Shown here one piece after another: positions 1 to 10,609 of a stretch of DNA of 64,000 nt (position 1 is its first letter; every line of letters starts with the position of its first letter). The stretch is from Cordia subcordata (lineage: Eukaryota; Streptophyta; Magnoliopsida; Boraginales; Cordiaceae): positions 16,367,001-16,431,000 of the forward strand of contig JAPTOF010000006.1 of the NCBI GenBank assembly GCA_028554755.1, in the 5' to 3' direction. The notes under the pieces were generated by a model, which was given only the letters and a program-made list of their open reading frames with translations, made no database searches and had not been told where the DNA came from. Made by a program: the position numbers and the translations under genes.

Positions 1-1321
1 TATATCACCTTTTTGTACATGATCTCTAATGAAATGGTGCCTAATCTCAATATGCTTAGTTCTTGAGTGTTGAATTGGGTTCTTAGTAAGATTAATTGCA
101 CTAGTATTATCACAATATATAGGAATATAATCAAGTAAATTTTGTTTCACCCACAATATTTGAGCCACACAACTACCAGCCGCAATATATTCAGCTTCGG
201 TAGTAGAAATGGCAACGCTATTTTGTTTCCTACTAGACCAAGATACTAAGGAATGTCTTAGGAATTGGCATGTTCCACTAGTGCTCTTACGATCTACTTT
301 GCAACCAGCATAGTCAGCATCAAAAAAACCACATAGATCAAATGACGTTCCTTTAACATACCAAAGCCCTAAATTAATTATTCCTTTAAGATATCTAATT
401 ATTCTTTTTACAGTTGTTAAGTGAATTTCCTTAGGATTGGATTGAAATCTAGCACATAAGCACACTGAGAACATGATATTAGGTCTAGAGGCAGTTAAAT
501 ATAATAGGCTACCGATCTTACCTCTATATTCCTTCTCGTCTACAGATTTACCTTTTTCATTTTTATCTAGCTTTGTTGAGGGGCTCATGGGAGTTACAAT
601 CTCTTTTGCATCTTCAAGTCCAAATTTCTTGATGATTTCCTTGGTGTATTTGGCTTGATTTATGAAGATCCCCTCTTTTGCTTGTTTGATTTGGAGTCCG
701 AGGAAGAAAGTTAATTCTCCCATCATGCTCATCTTGAACTCCTTGTGCATGCACTTTGAAAAGTTCTCATACAAGAAAACATTAGTAGCACAAAAAATTA
801 TATCATCTACATAGATTTGGACAAGTAGAATGTCATTGTCTTTTCTTTTGATAAATAGGGTTGAATCAAGTTTTTCTCTTTCAAAATTGTTTTCTATCAA
901 AAATCCACTAAGTCTTTCACCAAGCTCTAGGAGCTTGCTTTAAGCCATATAAAGCCTTTTCTATTTTAAAAACATGATTAGGAAAGCATGAATCTTCAAA
1001 ACCGGGAAGTTGTTTAACATAAACTTCTTCTTCAATGAATTCATTTAAAAATGCACTTTTCACATCCATTTGATAAAGCTTAAAGTCCATGTGACATGCA
1101 AATGCAAGTAACATACGAATAGATTCGAGTCTAGCTACAGGAGCATAAGTTTCATTATAATCAATTCCTTCTTCTTGATTGTATCCTTGTGCAACTAGTC
1201 TAGCCTTATTCCTAGTCACTATTCCGGCTTCATCTAGTTTGTTTCTAAATACTCATTTGGTTCCTATTACCGGTCTATCTTTAGGTCTTTCAACTAGCTT
1301 CCAAACTTTATTTCTCACAAA
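1..1321 (-). pseudogene. Ty1-copia reverse transcriptase and RNase H, broken, cut by window edge
   Basis: On the minus strand this region encodes the copia reverse transcriptase followed by RNase H. The RT start is clear at 1219-917 (ARLVAQGY, YAPVARLESIR, QMDVKSAFLN, ALYGLKQAPRAW). The YVDD box reads out near 800, and the copia RNase H motifs SWSSRKQ, STTEAEY and HIEIRHHF lie near 240-20. The reading frame is broken: a TGA replaces Trp at 1253-1255, a TAA lies at 1322-1324, and a frame change of about two bases follows PRAW near 920. The 3' end of the element, including its 3' LTR, lies off the left edge. It is a dead pol remnant belonging to the same element as the integrase at 1783-2967. 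Confidence 0.92.
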
Positions 1322-1782
1322 TTAATAGAGTTCTTCTTGCATTGCCATTATCCAATTTTCATCTAATAGAGCTTCTTTTACTTTTTTGAGCTCAATATGA
1401 GAAATAAATGCATGATGCTCACAAAAAGTACTAATATTACGCCTAGTTCTTACTCCTTCATTTGGATCACTGAGAATAAGATCTTGAGGATGGTTTCTCA
1501 CGAACTTCCAACTCTTTGGTAGATCTTCATGAGGTTCTTTTGTTTCATCATCTTTGTTTGAGCAATGTTTGATTTCCTCATTTGCTTGAGATCTCCTTTC
1601 TTGAAGTTCTTCTTCTTGCATCGTTGGTTTTTCTTTGTCTTTTGGAGTTAGATCTTCAAGCGTCGTCTTTTCCAAAAGATAACCTACATCATCAATTTCC
1701 TTTCTTGGCTCAAATGGATTAGTCTCATCAAATGTAACATGTATTGATTCTTCAACAACAAGATTCTCTTATTATATACCCT
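1322..1782 (-). pseudogene. Copia integrase-RT linker region, broken
   Basis: This is the variable, acidic linker between integrase and RT in copia polyproteins. The open part (1675-1322) is rich in Glu, Asp and Lys and ends in the conserved lead-in to RT (ALLDENWIMAMQEEL). The join to the integrase ORF is broken by a stop plus a small frame change next to position 1784. It has no function of its own and is part of the decayed copia element on this strand. Confidence 0.8.
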
Positions 1783-2967
1783 TCATGCTTTGCTCTTTGT
1801 GGAATAACCTAAGAATATTCCTTCATCGGATTTAGCATCAAATTTTCTTAAGTGGTCCTTAGTGTTTAGAATAAAACATTTACAACAAAATACCTTGAAG
1901 TATGATATTTTAGGTGTTTTGCTATGCCATAGGTCATATGGAGTTTTGTGTAAAATAGGTCTAATCAATACTCTATTTTGCACATAGCATGCAGTATTTA
2001 TGGCGTCACTCCAAAAATATGTTGGCAAGTTATGCTCTGTTAGCATAGTCCTTGCCATTTCTTGTAATGTACGATTCTTCCTCTCTACTACCCCATTTTG
2101 TTGAGGAGTACGAGGGGTCGAAAAGTTGTGCTCAATGCCATGTTCGTCACAAAAGTTCATGAAAGGAGTATTCACATATTCGGTGCCATTATCATTACGG
2201 ATGCAAGTTATAAAATAGCCTTTCTCATTTTGCACTTTTCTACACAATCTTGCAAATTCATTGAAGGAATCATTTTTATGTGCAAGAAACATGACCCATG
2301 TAAATCTAGTGTAATCATCTACTACAACAAATGTATACCTAGATCCTCCTAAGCTTGCCACATCAATGGGTCCAAACAAATCCATATGTAGTAGTTGTAA
2401 TGCTCTATTTGTTGAAACTTTATTTAGGGATTTGAAGGATGTTTTATGTTGTTTTCCTAGTTGGCAAGCATCACAAATTTTATCTTTTTCAAATTTTAGC
2501 TTTAGTAGGTCTCTAACTAGATCATGCTTTGATAAATCATTCAATAAGCTCATGCTAGCATGTCCTAATCTTCTATGCCATAACCAAGCATTATCATGCA
2601 CAACAGATAAACATTTAACATGTTGACATATAAGTTGATCAATTTTAACAGTGTAAACATTTTCATTTCTCTTAGCTACAAATAACACATTTTCATTTCT
2701 ACATTCATACATAAGGCATTTAGACGATTGAAAAACGACTTTATGACCTTTGTCACATAATTGACTAATGCTAAGTAGATTAAATTTCAGACCTTCTACT
2801 AGTAGGACATTGTGTATAGCAAGAGAATTTTCATTACCAATGCTTCCTTTTACAATAATTTTTCCTTTGCCATTGTCCCCAAAGGTAACATCTCCTCCTT
2901 TTGTCCTTTTTAGTTTGTAGAAAAGTGAAGAGTTCCCTGTCATGTGCTTGGAACAACCACTATCCAA
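1783..2967 (-). pseudogene. Ty1-copia protease start, GAG-pre-integrase and integrase
   Basis: An open stretch of 394 codons. It begins inside the aspartic protease at the active-site block DSGCSKHMTG. The GAG-pre-integrase zinc region follows (WHRRLGHAS, then CDACQLGKQH, an HHCC-type finger). The integrase core shows the DDE pattern: LHMDLFGP for the first Asp, IRNDNGTEY for the second, and NGVVERKNRTLQ for the Glu. This enzyme inserts retroelement cDNA into chromosomes. The protease is split from its upstream part by the solo LTR at 2971-4868, so no full polyprotein can be made. The sequence resembles the copia gag copies further right, so it probably belongs to the same family. Confidence 0.92.
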
Positions 2968-2970
2968 GAT

Positions 2971-4868
2971 TGGTGTCGTCTTTCAAGTGCAAGCTCTAAA
3001 AGACCCGCAAGCGTACGGATCGTGCAATATAGTGTGTACAAGTGCGGGTGTCGAACCACAGGGAGGCGTGAATAATGTGGGTGAATTCTATGCTTGGTGT
3101 TCTAAAAAGTGCCAAAAAGAAAGATCTAAACTAGGTATATTTCCTTTTGGGGTTTCTGGATTATCGGGAGCTCTAAGTAAAGGAAAATAAAAACTAAACT
3201 GTGAATATGAAAAACGGGAACACAAGTTGGTCAAGAGGGAACTAACACTTGAGAAGGGATTAAGGTGACTTTGACTTATGAATGGGTAATTCTATACTCA
3301 AATGCTATAGGATTAAGGGATGATGGCTAACTATCATGAGTGCTCTTAACTAGGTTGTTAGTTAGTGTCCTAATTTCCCCCAAGGACTCAGTGCGGGTCC
3401 GTCCCTAGGCGGCGCCTCCTAGAGCTACGGCGTGGTCCTTATGACCTAGGGCCTCAAGAGTGACTAACTAACTTCCTAGGTGGCTTAGAATGAACCTACC
3501 TTAGTACCTAAACCTTTGGCTGGATTTAAAGCCAAGACCTAGTGTTGCTAAGGTCGACTAAACCTATCCAGAAACCTATTGGCTGGATTTAAAGCCAAAG
3601 GAGACTCAGCCTAGACTAGCCCTAAGTTATACTTCGTCATTCTAAGGTCACTACAGCAGGATTTGACTTGCTAGCGCGTTCATACATGTTCAAGGCCAAG
3701 GTGCGCGTGAATAACGGAACCTATTCAACTACCAAACATCGTCATGTTCAGTTCACACCATTAGAAATAATTAACAACCAACACGTAAGCGATATTGAAG
3801 TTATGCTCGTTACTAGGCATGCAAATATACATATAGACATGATAAAAGCATTACCCACTTCATAGCATCCACATAAAAACACATAGACATGATTATAACA
3901 TGGATTAGATGTGTTTAGTAACAAACAAACTTCAATTTATACACATGTTATTCATCTAGGCATTTTATCAAACACTTAAACATGAATGAGAAAATACCCA
4001 TTTAAACAAGACAATTCAAAACATGTATATATATTCAGCCATCATATCCCATATCATAAAAGTATATAATTAACCCATTACATAAGTTAAATCACCCTAC
4101 ACAAGTCTACTCAATCATAATAGGAAATAGAATGAAAGAGAGATAATGAAGCTTCCCTTTCATCCTAGCTAATCTTGTACAAAGCTTTTGCGCAAACTTG
4201 ATTCCAAAATGTTTGAACCCTCCAAATCAAGCTTGGTTCTTAGTGAGAAATGTGTGAAAAGTGTGTGAAGTGGGTGGGATCTAGGGTTAAGTGTGTGAGA
4301 ATTTTAGGTGTGAAGTGTGTGTTAATCTCTCAAAAATTCTCCCCTTTTTTTCTGCAGAATCGAGCCCTATTTATAGGTTCTCAGCAAATTTCCGGTCGAC
4401 CGGCCTCTGGAGTACTCGACCGGCTTTTTAATGATGCTCTCTAGAGTGGCCGGTCCACCTAGCCGATCGACCGGCTCTGGAAGGGGGGTTGTCCGGCTGT
4501 TTTTGACACCTCTCTGGAGTGGCCGGTCGACCTAGCCTGTCGATCGGCTCTTCTTCCTTGGTCATCCGGCTGACTTTATTCCTCTATTCTTCATCTTTTC
4601 GGCCTTTGGTCTTCTCTCTTAGGCCCGTGCATTTCCCATCTTCATCACCTTTCATCGTCCAATCTTAATCTTAACCCAAAGTTCACCTAAATCATTGAAA
4701 ACAAGCAATTAGTGTAGCAATTTATCTCTTAAACTCAATATGCACATTTGTTCACGCTTAAGCCTATTCCTATCAAAAGCACTACACTAATACATCATTA
4801 TGAGCACTCAACACCTCTAAAATATAAGTAAATGACAATGCAAACACACACAAAATCACAACACATCA
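2971..4868 (-). mobile_element. Solo LTR (gypsy-type) inserted in the copia element
   Basis: The segment starts TGGTGTCG and ends CACATCA on the + strand, so it has TG..CA ends. It is flanked by the 5-bp direct duplication AAGAT (2966-2970 and 4869-4873). Removing it restores the continuous copia sequence seen at 6462-6500. It holds no coding region, as expected for a solo LTR left by LTR-LTR recombination. On the minus strand it begins TGATGTGT, like the LTR at 63802. It also shares the block before the PBS-side end (a Cys-free 'cttgcg..tacg' stretch and the cacagggagg motif) with the LTR at 60657-62081, so it is probably the same gypsy clade. A TATA box (TATAAATAG, minus strand, 4367-4375) marks its promoter. 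Confidence 0.88.
4391..4555 (-). promoter_or_regulatory. GGTCGACCGG-type GC-rich cluster upstream of LTR TATA box
   Basis: Within the solo LTR, variants of the palindrome CCGGTCGACCGG recur about six times in 165 bases, for example at 4392-4403, around 4414, 4450, 4470, 4520 and 4540. In the element's own direction the cluster ends about 16 bases before the TATA box at 4367-4375. Its position suggests promoter-proximal sites for a DNA-binding protein, but no binding protein can be named from sequence. Confidence 0.55.
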
Positions 4869-5692
4869 AAGATCCATTTTATTTTGCTTGAATTGCTTTC
4901 ATTGCATACCTACACATATGAAATTCAAATGCAATTCTTTATTTTGGGGTCCCCAACACCTTAGGTCCTTGGCGTTAGTTTACTTTTTGTTTTTGACCAC
5001 CCATTTAAGTCTTTGCCAATACGGAACATGTGATCCTTTATCACGAATTTTCTTGTAATAACATTGAGTAGATACATGTACTTTCTTTTTACAATAGGTA
5101 CAAATAACATTTGACTTTGGTGGAGAAGAAGATGTACAGGTAGAAGCCTTGACAAAATAGATTTTGAAATATTTTTTATTAATATTAGGTTTGTATCCAA
5201 TACCACTCTTATCAAAAGACATTTTTTGACTTCCAAGAAGTTTTTCAAACTTTTCTTTGCCATTAGTAAATTTTTGAATAATTCCATTCTAATCCATATT
5301 TTTCTTTTTCAAATCTTTAACCTCTTTTTCAATTTTTATAAAATCCTCAGCATATGAATCATTTTCTTTTTCTAAGATATCTACTTTTTCAATACGAGAG
5401 ACATTTTTCTTTTCCAAGATTTCCTTTTCATTAAGAACAAGTTTTAAACTTTTATGCATTTGCTTGTTTTTTGCCAAATCTAAGGATAAATCATCATGTA
5501 ATTTAGCAAATGCATCTTTTAGTTCATCAAAACTACATTCTTCTTCCTCTTCTTCACTAGATGAATAATAAATAGATAAAGATGGTGAAGATAATACCTC
5601 ATCCTCATTGGCCATGAGGCAAAAGTTGGCTACCTCATGATGCTCTTCCTCATCTTCTTCCTCATTGGCCATGAGGCAAAAGTTGGCTACCT
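4869..5692 (-). pseudogene. Copia gag C-terminal fragment
   Basis: This codes for the last part of the copia Gag protein: an acidic Glu/Ser-rich linker, a long coiled-coil-like Lys/Glu stretch, and a C-terminal zinc knuckle that is damaged here (CTYCKKKVHVSTQC has Val in place of Gly and Gln in place of the normal residue). The gag-to-protease spacer lies at 4874-4960. The reading frame is cut at 5292-5294 by a stop and by small indels. At 5604-5692 a 57-bp tandem duplication repeats the block containing ANFCLMANE. The upstream end stops abruptly at 5688-5692, where copia sequence switches to RPA1-like sequence across the shared bases TACCT. Confidence 0.85.
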
Positions 5693-6462
5693 TTTTTCCA
5701 CGTGACTGTGAGATAATGAAGCTTTTAAGTCGAACAGCACATGATCTTTCAAAGGAAGCACTTGAGGTAAAGGAATAACTTATACCTTGCTGCCAATAAG
5801 TACTTCATATGGATTTATGTTGTTGCCTATCCTGCAATAAATATTACAAATTAACTTGCCATTTCATTTGTAGAACAATCAACTAGGCTATTTTCTACCA
5901 TAATTAGACACCCTTCTGAACAAGGAACTATTTTTCATATTAAAATTGACAATTACAACATTGAGTACGCCAATACATCTTTCTCTATTGTCACTTTCCC
6001 TGTGGAGCATGATATTTCACCAAGTAGCGATTTCAGTGAAAAGAAGAGAGCTGTTGTGACTAAGGTTAGCTTTAAAGTTGCTTATTGTATGAGACATGGT
6101 TCTTATACATTTCTTTCTTTTTCTTTGTAGAATTTGTTTGATCCATATGAATTATGTTGTTAAAAGTTTTTTAAATGACATGTTGTTGTCTTTTGTAAAG
6201 GAACTTGATGGTTCCATGTTTGATATCCCTGAATCTAGTACTGCAAGTAGGAAGAAGAAAAGCATTGGGACCAAGGTTGGGTTTCCATATTCTCCGGTGT
6301 AAAAATTTATACAATTTTGAATATCCTTTGTCCCTAAAAATATGTTTCATTCTTTTTGCTTTCTCTTTTAGTTGAACAGGAATCTGCATTTGCGGATAAC
6401 ACGTCTGGTTCCACCTCTTCACTTGGATTGACATCATCAAAGAGATCATCTTCAAAGATGGT
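5688..6462 (+). pseudogene. Antisense RPA1-like gene tail inside copia sequence
   Basis: This fragment carries the 3' part of an RPA1-like (large subunit of replication protein A) gene. It shows part of an OB-fold exon (CEIMKLLSRTAHDLSKEALE, ending in a GT splice donor near 5770), a later exon with IFHIKIDNYNIEYANT, and the C-terminal tail with GSMFDIPESSTASRKKK and a Ser-rich end. It is on the opposite strand from the copia sequence on both sides. The same segment occurs inverted at 15067-15840, where the gene continues further upstream. Here it is a truncated copy with no start, so it cannot be functional. Confidence 0.8.
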
Positions 6463-6592
6463 GCTTGGAACAATCACTATCCAAGATCCATTTTATTTTG
6501 CTTGAATTTCTTTCATTGCATACCTACACACATGAAATTCAAATGCAATTCTTTATTTTAGGGTCCCAACACCTTGGGTCCTTGGCGTTAGT
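6463..6592 (-). other. Copia gag-protease spacer
   Basis: Matches the spacer at 4874-4960 of the other copia copy. It reads from the gag stop codon to the start of the protease block (the CTTGGATAGT stretch). The copia homology ends at about 6462, inside the protease active-site region, where the RPA1-like tail begins. Confidence 0.75.
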
Positions 6593-8248
6593 TTAATTTT
6601 TGTTTTTGACCACCCATTTTGGTCTTTGCCAATATGGAACATGTGATCCTCTATCACAAATTTTCTTGTAATAACAATGAGTAGATATATGTCCTTTCTT
6701 TTCACAGTAGGTACAAATAACATTTGTCTTCGGTGAAGAGAGGGATGTAGAGGTAGAAGCCTTGACAACATAGGTTTTGAAATACTTTTGATTAATACTA
6801 GGTTTGTATCCAATACCACTCTTATCAAAAGACATTTTTTGACTTCCAAGAAGTTTTTCAAAATTTTCTTTCCCATTTGTAAACTTTTGAACAATTCCAT
6901 TTAAATCCTCATTTTTCTTTTTTAAATCTTTAACTTCTTTTTTAATCTTTACAAAATCTTCGGCATATGAATCATTTTCTTTTTCTAAGATGTCTAATTT
7001 TTCAATAAGAGAGGCATTTTTCTTTTCTAAAATTTCTTTTTCATTTTGAACAAGTTTCAAACTTTTATGCATTTGTTTATTTTTTGCCAAAGCTAAGGAT
7101 AGATCATCATGTAATTTAGCAAATGCTTCTTTTAGTTCATCAAAATTATATTCCTCTTCCTCCTCTTCACTAGATGAATAATAAATAGATAAAGATGGTG
7201 AAGATAGTGCCTCATCCTCATTGGCCATGAGGTAAAAATTGGCTACCTCATGATGCTCTTCCTCATCTTCTTCGGTTTCGGAGAAGTCCCATGTGGCCTT
7301 GAGCGCCTTTCTTTCCTTCTTTTTTGAAAGCTTAAGACAATTTGCCTTTATATTTCCCGACTTGTTGCAATTAAAGCACTTTATTTCATCTTTTGTATCT
7401 TTTATCTTTTTGAACTCTTTGCCTTCTTTTCCTTTCTTCTTCCAATTTGTGTTGTTTGAAGAAGCCCCTTTCCTCATCTTTCTATATTTCATAAACCTTT
7501 TGAAATTTCGGGCTAGAAGTGCAATTTCTTCATCTTCCGGGTCATCATCATCACTTGATGGATATTTTGATGCAACGAGAGCAATGGACTTCTTTTCTTT
7601 CCTTTCTTCTTCTTCATGATCTTTTATCTCAAGCTCCTGAGTCATGAGTGACCCAATGAGCTCATTGAGCTCCAATGTATTCAAGTCCTTTGCTTCCTTT
7701 ATTGCCGTGACTTTAGGTTGCCATGATGATGGCAAGCTCCTTAGCACTTTCCTTACCTTCTCTACATTTGAATAATCTTTACCAAGAGCTTTCAAACCAT
7801 TAGTGATTTCAACAAATCTAGAAAACATTTGTTCAACATTTTCATTTGGAAGCATCTTGAATAATTCATATCTATGTATAAGCATAGCAATCCTAGATTC
7901 TTTCACTTGGCTAGTTCCTTCATAAGTTACTTCTAATTGATCCCAAAGTTCTTTAGCCAAAGTGCAACAGATTACTCTAGCAAATTCGATGGCATTCATA
8001 GCATTAAATAAATAATGTAATGCTTTTTGATTTAACTCAAATAATTTAATATCTTCATCATTCCATTCATTTTTTGGTTTGGGTATTCTTCTATCACCCT
8101 CTAATTTTGTAGGTAAGGTAGGCCCATTTTTTATGATTTTCCAAGCTTTATAGTCATGTGATTGTATGAACACTTTCATTCTCATTTTCCAAAATGCATA
8201 ATTTGTTCCATCAAAAGGGGGTGCTTGTTTGATAGAAATTCCCTCCAT
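6593..8248 (-). CDS. Ty1-copia Gag polyprotein (551 aa), open
   Basis: Full-length Gag of a copia element, open from ATG to stop. The N-terminal half (residues about 10-200) is the copia gag/UBN2 region (PPFDGTNYAFWKMRMKVF, then VKESRIAMLIHRYELFKM). It is followed by a basic stretch, a CCHC zinc knuckle at 291-304, an acidic Ser/Glu linker, a coiled-coil-like segment at about 390-470, and a second knuckle at 512-525 (CTYCEKKGHISTHC). In the first knuckle the zinc-binding His is Asn here (CFNCNKSGNIKANC), while the inverted copy at 14037-14825 keeps His. Gag packages the element RNA. The LTR and PBS lie just upstream at 8295-9645. Protease and the rest of pol are missing on the downstream side, so the element is not autonomous. 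Confidence 0.9.
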   Translation of the reverse strand: MEGISIKQAPPFDGTNYAFWKMRMKVFIQSHDYKAWKIIKNGPTLPTKLEGDRRIPKPKNEWNDEDIKLFELNQKALHYLFNAMNAIEFARVICCTLAKELWDQLEVTYEGTSQVKESRIAMLIHRYELFKMLPNENVEQMFSRFVEITNGLKALGKDYSNVEKVRKVLRSLPSSWQPKVTAIKEAKDLNTLELNELIGSLMTQELEIKDHEEEERKEKKSIALVASKYPSSDDDDPEDEEIALLARNFKRFMKYRKMRKGASSNNTNWKKKGKEGKEFKKIKDTKDEIKCFNCNKSGNIKANCLKLSKKKERKALKATWDFSETEEDEEEHHEVANFYLMANEDEALSSPSLSIYYSSSEEEEEEYNFDELKEAFAKLHDDLSLALAKNKQMHKSLKLVQNEKEILEKKNASLIEKLDILEKENDSYAEDFVKIKKEVKDLKKKNEDLNGIVQKFTNGKENFEKLLGSQKMSFDKSGIGYKPSINQKYFKTYVVKASTSTSLSSPKTNVICTYCEKKGHISTHCYYKKICDRGSHVPYWQRPKWVVKNKN

Positions 8249-8294
8249 ATTTGTTAAAAATTCTACTAGTTGTTAGACTATATGTAGAACCCTA

Positions 8295-8306
8295 GCTCTG
8301 ATACCA
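8295..8306 (-). other. Primer binding site (initiator Met tRNA type)
   Basis: On the minus strand this reads TGGTATCAGAGC, the standard copia primer site complementary to the 3' part of initiator methionine tRNA. It lies two bases inside the LTR end at 8309, as expected, and fixes the LTR boundary and element direction. Confidence 0.93.
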
Positions 8307-8308
8307 AT

Positions 8309-9645
8309 TGTGGGTGCAAATATCTTAAGAAGGGGGGGGGGAGGAATTAAGATATTAATACTAATTTTCGTTTTTTTTAAATTTACAGAAAATTTTCAAC
8401 TTCTAACAATCAATATATCAAACACAAGATAAGCAAGGTAAGTAGGAATGAAAATAGAAGTGTAAGGAAAAGATAAACAAACGATTTTAAGGTGGTTCGG
8501 CCAAGCCTACGTCTACCGCCCAAGGAAGCTCCCCTTAGGACTTCAAAGATCTCCACTAAGATGCTTCTTCAAAACTTGGTGAAGCACAAACCAAATTCTT
8601 TACAACCTCTTTGAAGCCTAACTTCAAAGAACCCAAGAGATTTACTCTATAGGATTTCTCCACACTTTACAAGCTTTAATGAATAAATCTCACAAAGATT
8701 AAAGCTCTCAAAGTGTGTACGTACTCAAGAATAAGAAAAGATTGAATCTGAGATTTTCTTCAAGAAGAAGATGAATACACTCTTAAAAGCTCAAATATAT
8801 TGCAAGAATGGCTCAAAGATGGATTGAAGGATGATAAACACTTTAGCACACTTCAATATTGTCATTAGAAAGTATATTGAATGAGTATTTATAGAGATTT
8901 GGGGGTTAGGGTTTATGGTAGGTGAAGAGAGAGTGATTTTTTCAGCAGAACGGCAATAAACGGCTAGTGCATTTATTACAGCACCCGTTCAGCAGGTCGA
9001 TCGGCTGGGTCATCCGGCTTACCCTTCTCCTTCTCTGACTAGGCCGGACGCCTTAGCCAGTCGACCGGCTAGGGGGTCCGGCTTTTCCCTTCACCTCTCT
9101 GTTTTGGCCGGGCGACCCATCAGGTCGGCCAGGCGACCATCAGTCGTCGGTCGGCCATTGAAGTCGACCACTCGAATATGAAGTAAAGCCAGATTTTTGT
9201 AAGGATCATTTAAAGTGCAAATTTCACAACTCCAAATCATTTTGAATAATTTTGTAAACATAAGTTGTGAATTGAAACACCCCAAAAACTCATTATAACT
9301 CTACGTGTGCATTCAAATACATTTGTGCATATGTTATTTTAAATGTGCAAGACTTGAAAATTTTTGCTATGAGTAAGAAAACGATTTTGAGCCAAGTCCA
9401 CATAATATATAGGCATTTCACAAAAAGAGCAAGAAGAAAAAAAACAAATCCGGTACCCCTTATGGCTTCTCTTCTCCTCCTTATGCCTTCTCATCTTTTC
9501 TTCCTTCAAATAAGGCTTTTTGCACATCTTCATATCTTTCAAAGCTTCATATTAATATTATCTCATTTTCACAAGAAGCTTTTTAGTCAAATAATGCATA
9601 TATATATTTTCATCATCAAAATCAATAATGAATATATAGCTAACA
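8309..9645 (-). mobile_element. Copia 5' LTR (1337 bp)
   Basis: The segment has TG..CA ends (on the minus strand TGTTAGCTA at 9645 and CACCCACA at 8309). It is bounded inside by the PBS and outside by the point where homology with the inverted copy at 13338 begins. A TATA box (TATAAATA, minus strand, 8886-8893) lies in the middle, with a GC-rich GTCGACCGG cluster at about 8985-9170 upstream of it. A run of nine to ten G sits near 8332-8341. There is no coding potential of note. The outer flanks of the two LTR copies differ (gattg here, cttag on the other side). Confidence 0.88.
8985..9170 (-). promoter_or_regulatory. GTCGACCGGC-type GC-rich cluster in copia LTR
   Basis: Repeats of GGTCGATCGGC, GTCGACCGGC, GGCCGGACG and GGTCGGCC occur across about 185 bases, in a U3-like position about 100 bases upstream of the LTR TATA box. 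The phrase gtcatccggct is shared with the cluster in the unrelated solo LTR near 4562. Such GC-rich islands stand out against the AT-rich surroundings. Confidence 0.5.
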
Positions 9646-9733
9646 GATTGGTTTGTTGAATCAATTTCATTAATGGACTTCCTTGTTGTATATTGTAGGT
9701 GGAATCCTCAAATATGCACAAAGATATTGCAGA

Positions 9734-10600
9734 TCAAGAATGTGCAATACATCCTCCTGCAACCAATGTTGCAAAAAAACCACTTGATGTGACATTAAGA
9801 ACAATTAAGCCTTGCGACCAAAATGTTGCCGTCAATGTGCACCATATATGTGTTTTTCCTGTTCCACCATATCTATATACAAAAAATAGCCCACCATAAT
9901 TGGATAATACAATAACATCCATGACTGTGTGAAAAATTTTGTCTTGTTGAGCATTCAAACTTTTTCTTAGATTTTCAGATTCAATTACTAGTGATTCTCG
10001 GTCATAACTTAACTCTTCAAAGACATATATGTTTAGATAGTTAGAGTAATTAATATCTGAAGGCATAGGTTGTGATGGATAATCATTAAATTGTGTCTAT
10101 TTGAGTTTAATAGCTTCTCAATTTCAACCAAAGCCAAATTCCTTAGCTGCTTCTCATTTAATTCAAGGTCTTGCAAAATGAAAGAAAAGAGTTTTTCAAT
10201 GTTAATACTCATACTTTTGATTATGCACGCAAGATTATATATATAAAGATTGTATAACATATATACAATTAATGTACTACAACATAATGAAACTGATAAT
10301 AGTGTAACAGTAGTAGAAAGTAGTAGAATTTAAAGTTATGCTTGAAATAAATTGATATTGTACCTAGAAGATTTAATATATGACATTGTATATGTAAGAT
10401 GCCTTCAATCAAGAATTTCCATGATTCTTGCAACATATGTATTGGTTGAGATAATGAGTTTGATGTGAGAAAAGTAACAAACATATGCCACAATTGATGT
10501 TTGGTCGCCCAATGTGATGCTTCACGAATGCCGTGAATATGTTCTAGATCATCATCAAGCAAACCTAGAGCGTGGCAAGCTTCTTTATAAGATTGGTATG
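9734..10600 (-). pseudogene. Helitron PIF1-type helicase N-terminal part, broken
   Basis: The stretch at 10066-9734 contains LNAQQDKIFHTVMD, then the Walker A loop YGGTGKT and the block VLNVTSSGF, all typical of the PIF1 helicase domain of Helitrons, which unwinds DNA during rolling-circle transposition. Upstream, 10260-10110 carries the block ELNEKQLRNLALVEIEKLL, and 10562-10380 carries EASHWATKHQLWHMFVTFLTS, both standard just before the helicase. The pieces lie in different frames. Everything after the first helicase motifs is missing, cut off at the LTR end (9645). Confidence 0.85.
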
Positions 10601-10609
10601 TGACACCAT

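Larger units (their letters stand above)
5688..9645 (-). repeat. Left arm of large inverted duplication
   Basis: Holds, from inside outward: full copia LTR, PBS, gag, gag-protease spacer, RPA1-like tail. The right arm (13338-15840) holds the same order on the other strand, with one internal deletion. Identity looks high throughout, and in the RPA-like part only scattered single changes are seen. The outer end of this arm falls at TACCT (5688-5692). Confidence 0.85.

Noticed and set aside
3668..3865. Short open frames inside the solo LTR (2942-4444).
   Set aside because: No domain, and LTRs of this type are non-coding.
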